From the NCBI RefSeq assembly GCF_005233515.1, contig NZ_QFZZ01000005.1, positions 310,001 to 374,000 of the forward strand: a stretch of DNA of 64,000 bases, written 5' to 3'. The notes below the pieces were generated by a model. The model made no database searches. It saw only the letters and a list, made by a program, of their open reading frames with translations, and was not told where the DNA came from. Position numbers and translations under genes: made by a program. This document shows positions 60,029 to 64,000 of this stretch, piece by piece; within the stretch, counting starts at the first letter, position 1; each line of letters starts with the position of its first letter. Origin of the DNA: Pseudomonas sp. CFBP13508 (GTDB lineage: Bacteria > Pseudomonadota > Gammaproteobacteria > Pseudomonadales > Pseudomonadaceae).

Positions 60029-61426
60029 TCAACGCAATTTCATACTGATCGACTGCAGCTGCTTGCCATCGCGGTCATGGTAATTGACCAATATCTGATC
60101 AGCCTCAACGACCACATGAGCAAAATTGTCCTGACTCACTACGGCACTGGTCAGCTCGTGCCGATAATCCCCGGCCGCCGTGCGCACCAGCGGTTGATTG
60201 AGGATGAATGTCGAGGCTCTGGCATACGGCAGCAATTTGCTGTTGTGCAGCGGCGAGGACACGATGGTGTGCACTTCGAATCCGGCGTCCTCGCTGTGAG
60301 ACAGGCGACTGGTCAGAGAACCATGAACGTCGCCGGAAACGAACACCACGTTCTTGATCCGATGGGTGCGAATGGTTTCCAGCAGGCGCAGGCGCTGTTC
60401 GGGAAAGGCTTTCCAGGCATCGTCACCGTTGAACTTGCGATCGGGATAGAACATCACGCTGGTCACCACGAACTTCACCCGTGCCGGGCTGTGGATCAGC
60501 CAGTCAAGCAACGCCTGTTCCTGCTCAGCGTCGAGAATGCGCCGGTCATCCTTCGACAGGTTGCGCCGGGTGCGACTGTCGGTGACGAACCAGGCGATAT
60601 CGCTGTCGCCGAACTGATACCAGTAATGCTTCAAGGTATTCCGGTCTAGCTGGCCCTTGCCATTACATGCGTAAACCGGGCTGTGGCTGGCTTGATAAAG
60701 TTCATAAGCGGCCATGGCATTGCGATACAAGTCCTTGTCTGCTGCTTTGGCATTGGCGGGCCAGTTATCTTCGATTTCATGATCGTCGAGCATCATGTAA
60801 GTCGATGTATTGGACATCAGTCTTTGAATATTCGGTTGCGAGAATGCCGTTCGGTACTTTTTCAGAATGTCCTTGGCTGCGCGATCCGGTGCAATGATAT
60901 TCAAGTCATCTACATAAACTTGATCGCCGGTCATGATCACCGCACTGACCGGTAAATGACTTTGCTCGACGAGCTGATTGATCGAGCCAAAGATGCGGTC
61001 GCCCAGCTGCGGCAAGGAGGCGATGCCAGCGGTGATCCGCAGATAACGGCAAGAACCGACAATAAAGCCTCGAGGCTGCCTCGCTTGCGCAGTGCGGGTG
61101 CGAAAGCGATAGAGCTGCCGTGGCCATTGCAGTGGAAACTCCACCACGGTGTCGACGGTGTGCACTGGATTCATCGGGCTTAACCAGCCAGCCTGGTATT
61201 CATATTCACAATCGGCATCCAGATCCTGTAATACGAGCACACCCGACATATCATTGGCTGGATTCAAAAGTGCAAATACGCTGTTCGACCATTTCTCCGC
61301 ACCGCTTTTACGGGCGCGGACTCCGGCAAATACACGTTTTCTGTCCTGCTGTTCACCGCGAATGAAAATTCGCACTTCGTTAGTTGTGGTGTGGCCCACA
61401 ATGGGGCCTATGGTCGGTTTGAACAT
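60029..61426 (-). CDS. PhoD-family metallophosphoesterase (alkaline phosphatase D-like)
   Basis: A 465-residue protein of the PhoD family. Metal-site motifs are visible: GSCRYLR, MTGDQVYVDD, MMLDDHEIEDNW and VFVSGDVHGSL. An N-terminal Ig-like domain (FKPTIGPIVGHTTTNEVRIF) precedes the phosphatase core. No Sec or Tat signal peptide is seen at ATG 61426. Starting at ATG 61600 adds 58 residues with a basic-poor, non-family N-terminus and no signal, so I kept the shorter form. It may act on intracellular phosphodiesters; the substrate is unknown. Confidence 0.85.
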   Translation of the reverse strand: MFKPTIGPIVGHTTTNEVRIFIRGEQQDRKRVFAGVRARKSGAEKWSNSVFALLNPANDMSGVLVLQDLDADCEYEYQAGWLSPMNPVHTVDTVVEFPLQWPRQLYRFRTRTAQARQPRGFIVGSCRYLRITAGIASLPQLGDRIFGSINQLVEQSHLPVSAVIMTGDQVYVDDLNIIAPDRAAKDILKKYRTAFSQPNIQRLMSNTSTYMMLDDHEIEDNWPANAKAADKDLYRNAMAAYELYQASHSPVYACNGKGQLDRNTLKHYWYQFGDSDIAWFVTDSRTRRNLSKDDRRILDAEQEQALLDWLIHSPARVKFVVTSVMFYPDRKFNGDDAWKAFPEQRLRLLETIRTHRIKNVVFVSGDVHGSLTSRLSHSEDAGFEVHTIVSSPLHNSKLLPYARASTFILNQPLVRTAAGDYRHELTSAVVSQDNFAHVVVEADQILVNYHDRDGKQLQSISMKLR

Positions 61427-61604
61427 GATCGATTCCGTTCGAAAGTCAGAGAAGTAAGAGTTAAATAATCGGAGCGCGTTGAAGCAACTTTCCAGAGCAG
61501 AGGTTAGTTGCCGAGCGGCGGAAAATATTGGCGCTAAGTGGACAGGGTTTGTGGCCGATGTCAGCGATAGTTGTGGGAAAAAGACGCCCGCCGCTTTCAT
61601 TCAG

Positions 61605-61634
61605 GCAAAAAAAAGCCCCGCCAGACTGGCGGGG
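61605..61634 (-). terminator. Rho-independent terminator after aceF
   Basis: On the minus strand, CCCCGCCA-GTC-TGGCGGGG followed by C and eight T residues, about 70 bp after the aceF stop. Confidence 0.93.
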
Positions 61635-61704
61635 TTGAGGTACGAGCGTGTGGCGCTCGAAAGGGTGCAGCAAGCGGCCCCCCGTTGCCGGAGGGCCGTT
61701 TGAG

Positions 61705-63660
61705 TTACAGCAGGATGGTGCGGATGTCGCCCAACAGACTGCCCAGACGCTGAGTGAAGCGTGCAGCTGCAGCGCCGTTGATCACACGGTGATCATAGGA
61801 CAGCGACAGTGGCAGCATCAGCTTCGGCTGGAAGGCTTTGCCGTCCCAGACTGGCTGGATGGTTGCCTTGGAAACACCAAGGATCGCCACTTCCGGCGCG
61901 TTGACGATCGGCGTGAAGCCGGTGCCGCCAATGTGGCCGAGGCTGGAAATGGTGAAGCAGGCGCCCTGCATCTCGTCCGAGGACAGCTTCTTGGTGCGGG
62001 CTTTTTCAGCCAGCGAAGCCGCTTCGGCTGCCAGTTGCAGCAGGCTCTTCTGGTCGACGTTCTTGATGACCGGCACCAGCAGGCCATCCGGGGTGTCGAC
62101 GGCGAAGCCGATGTTCACGTACTTTTTGCGGATGATCGCCTTGCCGCTTGGTGCCAGCGAACTGTTGAAGTCCGGCAGCTCCTTGAGCAAATGCGCGCAG
62201 GTCTTGAGCAGCAGCGGCAGGATGGTCAGCTTGACGCCAGCCTTCTCGGCCACGGCTTTCTGCGCTACACGGAAGGCTTCCAGCTCGGTGATGTCCGCCG
62301 AGTCGAATTGCGTGACGTGTGGCACGTTCAGCCAGCTGCGGTGCAGGTTGGCAGCGCCGACCTGCATCAGGCGGGTCATCGGCACTTCTTCGATTTCGCC
62401 GAAACGGCTGAAATCGACCACCGGGATTGGCGGAATGCCCGCGCCACCGGTAGCGCCGCCAGCAGCGGCCGGTGCTTCCTTGGCCTTCTGCATCATCGCC
62501 TTGACGTAAACCTGCACGTCTTCCTTGAGAATGCGACCGTGCGGACCGCTGGCGCCAACGGCGCTCAGCTCGACGCCGAACTCACGGGCCAATTGACGCA
62601 CGGCAGGGCCAGCATGCACTTTCGCGCCCGGCTTGGCCGGTGCGGCGGCTGGAGCGGCAGCAGGTGCAGCGGCAGCCGGAGCAGCAGCGGCAGGTGCCGG
62701 AGCGCTCGGTGCAGCAGCCGCAGCCGGGGCAGCAGCAGGGGCCGCGCCTTTGACTTTGAGCTTGAGGATCAGGTCGCCGGTACCGACTTCGTCATCGAGC
62801 TTGATCGAAACGCTTTCGACCACGCCAGCGGCAGGCGATGGGATTTCCATGCTCGCCTTGTCGGATTCCAGGGTGATCAGCGACTGGTCGGCTTCGACAG
62901 TGTCGCCGGCCTTGACCAGCACTTCGATGATCTTGGCTTTGCCAGCCGAACCGATGTCCGGGACATGGATGTCCTGAACAGTGTCAGCGGCCGGTGCCAC
63001 CGGAGCCGCCGCCGGGGCTGGCGCAGCGGCAGCAGCAGGCGCAGCAGCCTGAGCCGGAGCGGCAGCAGCAGGGGCCGCAGCACCCGCCACTTCCAGATCC
63101 AGAATCAGGTCGCCAGTGCCGACTTCGTCGTTGAGCTTGACGCTGATGGCCTTGACCACGCCAGCGGCAGGCGACGGGATTTCCATGCTCGCCTTGTCGG
63201 ACTCCAGGGTGATCAGCGATTGATCAGCTTCGACGCTGTCGCCGACCTTGACCTGAATCTCGATGATCTGCGCCTTGCCCGACGAACCGATGTCCGGCAC
63301 GTGCACTTGCTGTACCGAGGCAGCAGCAGGAGCAGCGGCAGGAGCGGCAGCAGCAGGGGCGGCAGCCGGTTTCTCCTCGGCTTTCGCAGCAGGTGCGGCG
63401 GCAGGTGCAGGGGCCGCTTCAGCGGCGCCCTCGACTTCCAGCTCAAGCAGTTCGTCGCCTTCTTTCAGACGGTCGCCCAGCTTTACTTTCAGGCTCTTGA
63501 TGACGCCGGCTTTCGGGGCCGGCACTTCCATGCTGGCCTTGTCCGATTCCAGGGTCAGGATGCTCTGGTCGGCTTCGATGCGGTCGCCGACCTTCACAAA
63601 CAGTTCAATTACTTCACCTTCACCGCTGCCGATGTCAGGTACGCGAATGAGTTCGCTCAC
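61705..63660 (-). CDS. aceF: Pyruvate dehydrogenase E2 (dihydrolipoamide acetyltransferase), three lipoyl domains
   Basis: A 651-residue E2 core that moves the acetyl group from E1 to CoA. There are three lipoyl domains, each with the lipoylated Lys in DKASM: K41, K156 and K268, joined by Ala/Pro-rich linkers. An E3-binding domain follows at about 347-385 (GPAVRQLAREFGVELSAVGA), then the catalytic domain with SYDHRVINGA (His624). Domains 2 and 3 are nearly identical, even in DNA. The start is GTG 63660, with GAGGAG 7 bp upstream, 11 bp after the aceE stop, so both belong to one operon. It ends at a clear terminator. Confidence 0.96.
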   Translation of the reverse strand: MSELIRVPDIGSGEGEVIELFVKVGDRIEADQSILTLESDKASMEVPAPKAGVIKSLKVKLGDRLKEGDELLELEVEGAAEAAPAPAAAPAAKAEEKPAAAPAAAAPAAAPAAASVQQVHVPDIGSSGKAQIIEIQVKVGDSVEADQSLITLESDKASMEIPSPAAGVVKAISVKLNDEVGTGDLILDLEVAGAAAPAAAAPAQAAAPAAAAAPAPAAAPVAPAADTVQDIHVPDIGSAGKAKIIEVLVKAGDTVEADQSLITLESDKASMEIPSPAAGVVESVSIKLDDEVGTGDLILKLKVKGAAPAAAPAAAAAPSAPAPAAAAPAAAAPAAAPAAAPAKPGAKVHAGPAVRQLAREFGVELSAVGASGPHGRILKEDVQVYVKAMMQKAKEAPAAAGGATGGAGIPPIPVVDFSRFGEIEEVPMTRLMQVGAANLHRSWLNVPHVTQFDSADITELEAFRVAQKAVAEKAGVKLTILPLLLKTCAHLLKELPDFNSSLAPSGKAIIRKKYVNIGFAVDTPDGLLVPVIKNVDQKSLLQLAAEAASLAEKARTKKLSSDEMQGACFTISSLGHIGGTGFTPIVNAPEVAILGVSKATIQPVWDGKAFQPKLMLPLSLSYDHRVINGAAAARFTQRLGSLLGDIRTILL

Positions 63661-63671
63661 AAAATGTCTCC

Positions 63672-64000
63672 TCAGCAGTCCAGTGGGTTGCGTTTTTCCG
63701 GGTCGATGCCGAACTTGGCGATGGCTTCGGCCACAACCTTAGGTTCGATATCACCACGGTCAGCCAGTGCTTCCAGGGCTGCCAACACCACGAAATGACG
63801 GTCGACTTCGAAGAAATGACGCAGTTTCTTGCGGCTGTCGCTGCGGCCGAAACCGTCGGTGCCCAGGACTTTGAATTCCTTGGACGGTACCCACTGACGG
63901 ATCTGCTCGGCGAACAGCTTCATGTAGTCGGTAGAAGCAATGACCGGACCTTTACGGCCGTTCAGGCACTCTTCGACGTAGCTCAGCTTAGGCTTCTGGC
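63672..64000 (-). CDS. aceE: Pyruvate dehydrogenase E1 component, C-terminal end only
   Basis: The last ~108 codons of AceE, the thiamine-diphosphate-dependent E1 of pyruvate dehydrogenase; the rest lies beyond the window. Visible sequence reads KLSYVEECLNGRKGPVIAST, then WVPSKEFKVLGTDGFGRSDS and RKKLRHFFEVDRHFVV, the usual C-terminal domain. The first visible Met codon (63923) is internal. It is followed by aceF after 11 bp, as in the standard aceEF operon. Confidence 0.95.
   Translation of the reverse strand, partial: QKPKLSYVEECLNGRKGPVIASTDYMKLFAEQIRQWVPSKEFKVLGTDGFGRSDSRKKLRHFFEVDRHFVVLAALEALADRGDIEPKVVAEAIAKFGIDPEKRNPLDC

Noticed and set aside
62633..63446. Ala-rich periodic sequence in aceF as a tandem repeat or separate gene
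   Set aside because: These are the linkers and repeated lipoyl domains of AceF in normal frame; the opposite-strand frames are shadows.

Overview
The window is a GC-rich Pseudomonas chromosome segment. Gene content, codon usage and six copies of a GTGGGAGCGAGCCTGCTCGCG palindrome point to the P. fluorescens/koreensis lineage. This is inferred from protein families and repeats, not from a database match. Most of it is core chromosome, with one large secondary-metabolite operon and a small type VI secretion (T6SS) island. I see no rRNA, tRNA, CRISPR array or intact insertion sequence.

Layout. 1-7 kb: the end of gltB, then gltD and hemE. 7-10.3 kb: a divergent MFS exporter/LysR pair, a small exported protein and a decayed PemK/MazF-like toxin gene. 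10.3-28.9 kb: a minus-strand aryl polyene (APE) operon of about 21 tightly coupled genes. 29-31.5 kb: an orphan ParA, trxC and a mazEF-type toxin-antitoxin pair. 31.5-38.1 kb: selO, mscK and cvrA on the minus strand, an osmotic/K+ block. 38.4-43.5 kb: two chemoreceptors flanking a zapA-like gene pair and a hypothetical gene. 43.6-51.5 kb: an acyl-CoA dehydrogenase and the proline-use pair putA/putP, which diverge from a 458-bp region rich in PutA-type GTTGCA sites. 51.8-55.2 kb: vgrG, a DUF4123 adaptor and small genes. 55.3-64 kb: rlmJ, msrA, a GGDEF/EAL protein, a PhoD-family phosphatase, aceF and the end of aceE.

The APE operon is the most coherent system. A MIO-type ammonia-lyase would make an aryl acrylate starter, which the AMP-ligase loads on an acyl carrier protein. 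Ketosynthases (ApeO with ApeC, ApeR), ketoreductase ApeQ and hotdog dehydratases (ApeP and a domain fused to the ligase) extend it as a polyene. A methyltransferase and a halogenase-family flavoprotein may decorate the aryl head. A glycosyltransferase, two acyltransferases, a LolA-like carrier, an MMPL exporter and a DUF3261 lipoprotein would assemble the lipid-linked pigment and deliver it to the outer membrane. Unusual points are the ligase-dehydratase fusion, separate glycosyltransferase and acyltransferase genes, an embedded antiporter-like protein, the flavoprotein, and a REP element read in frame through the leader of the lipoprotein gene.

Most operon junctions are ATGA or TGATG overlaps, which I used to choose starts. 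Several genes appear to start at GTG or TTG.
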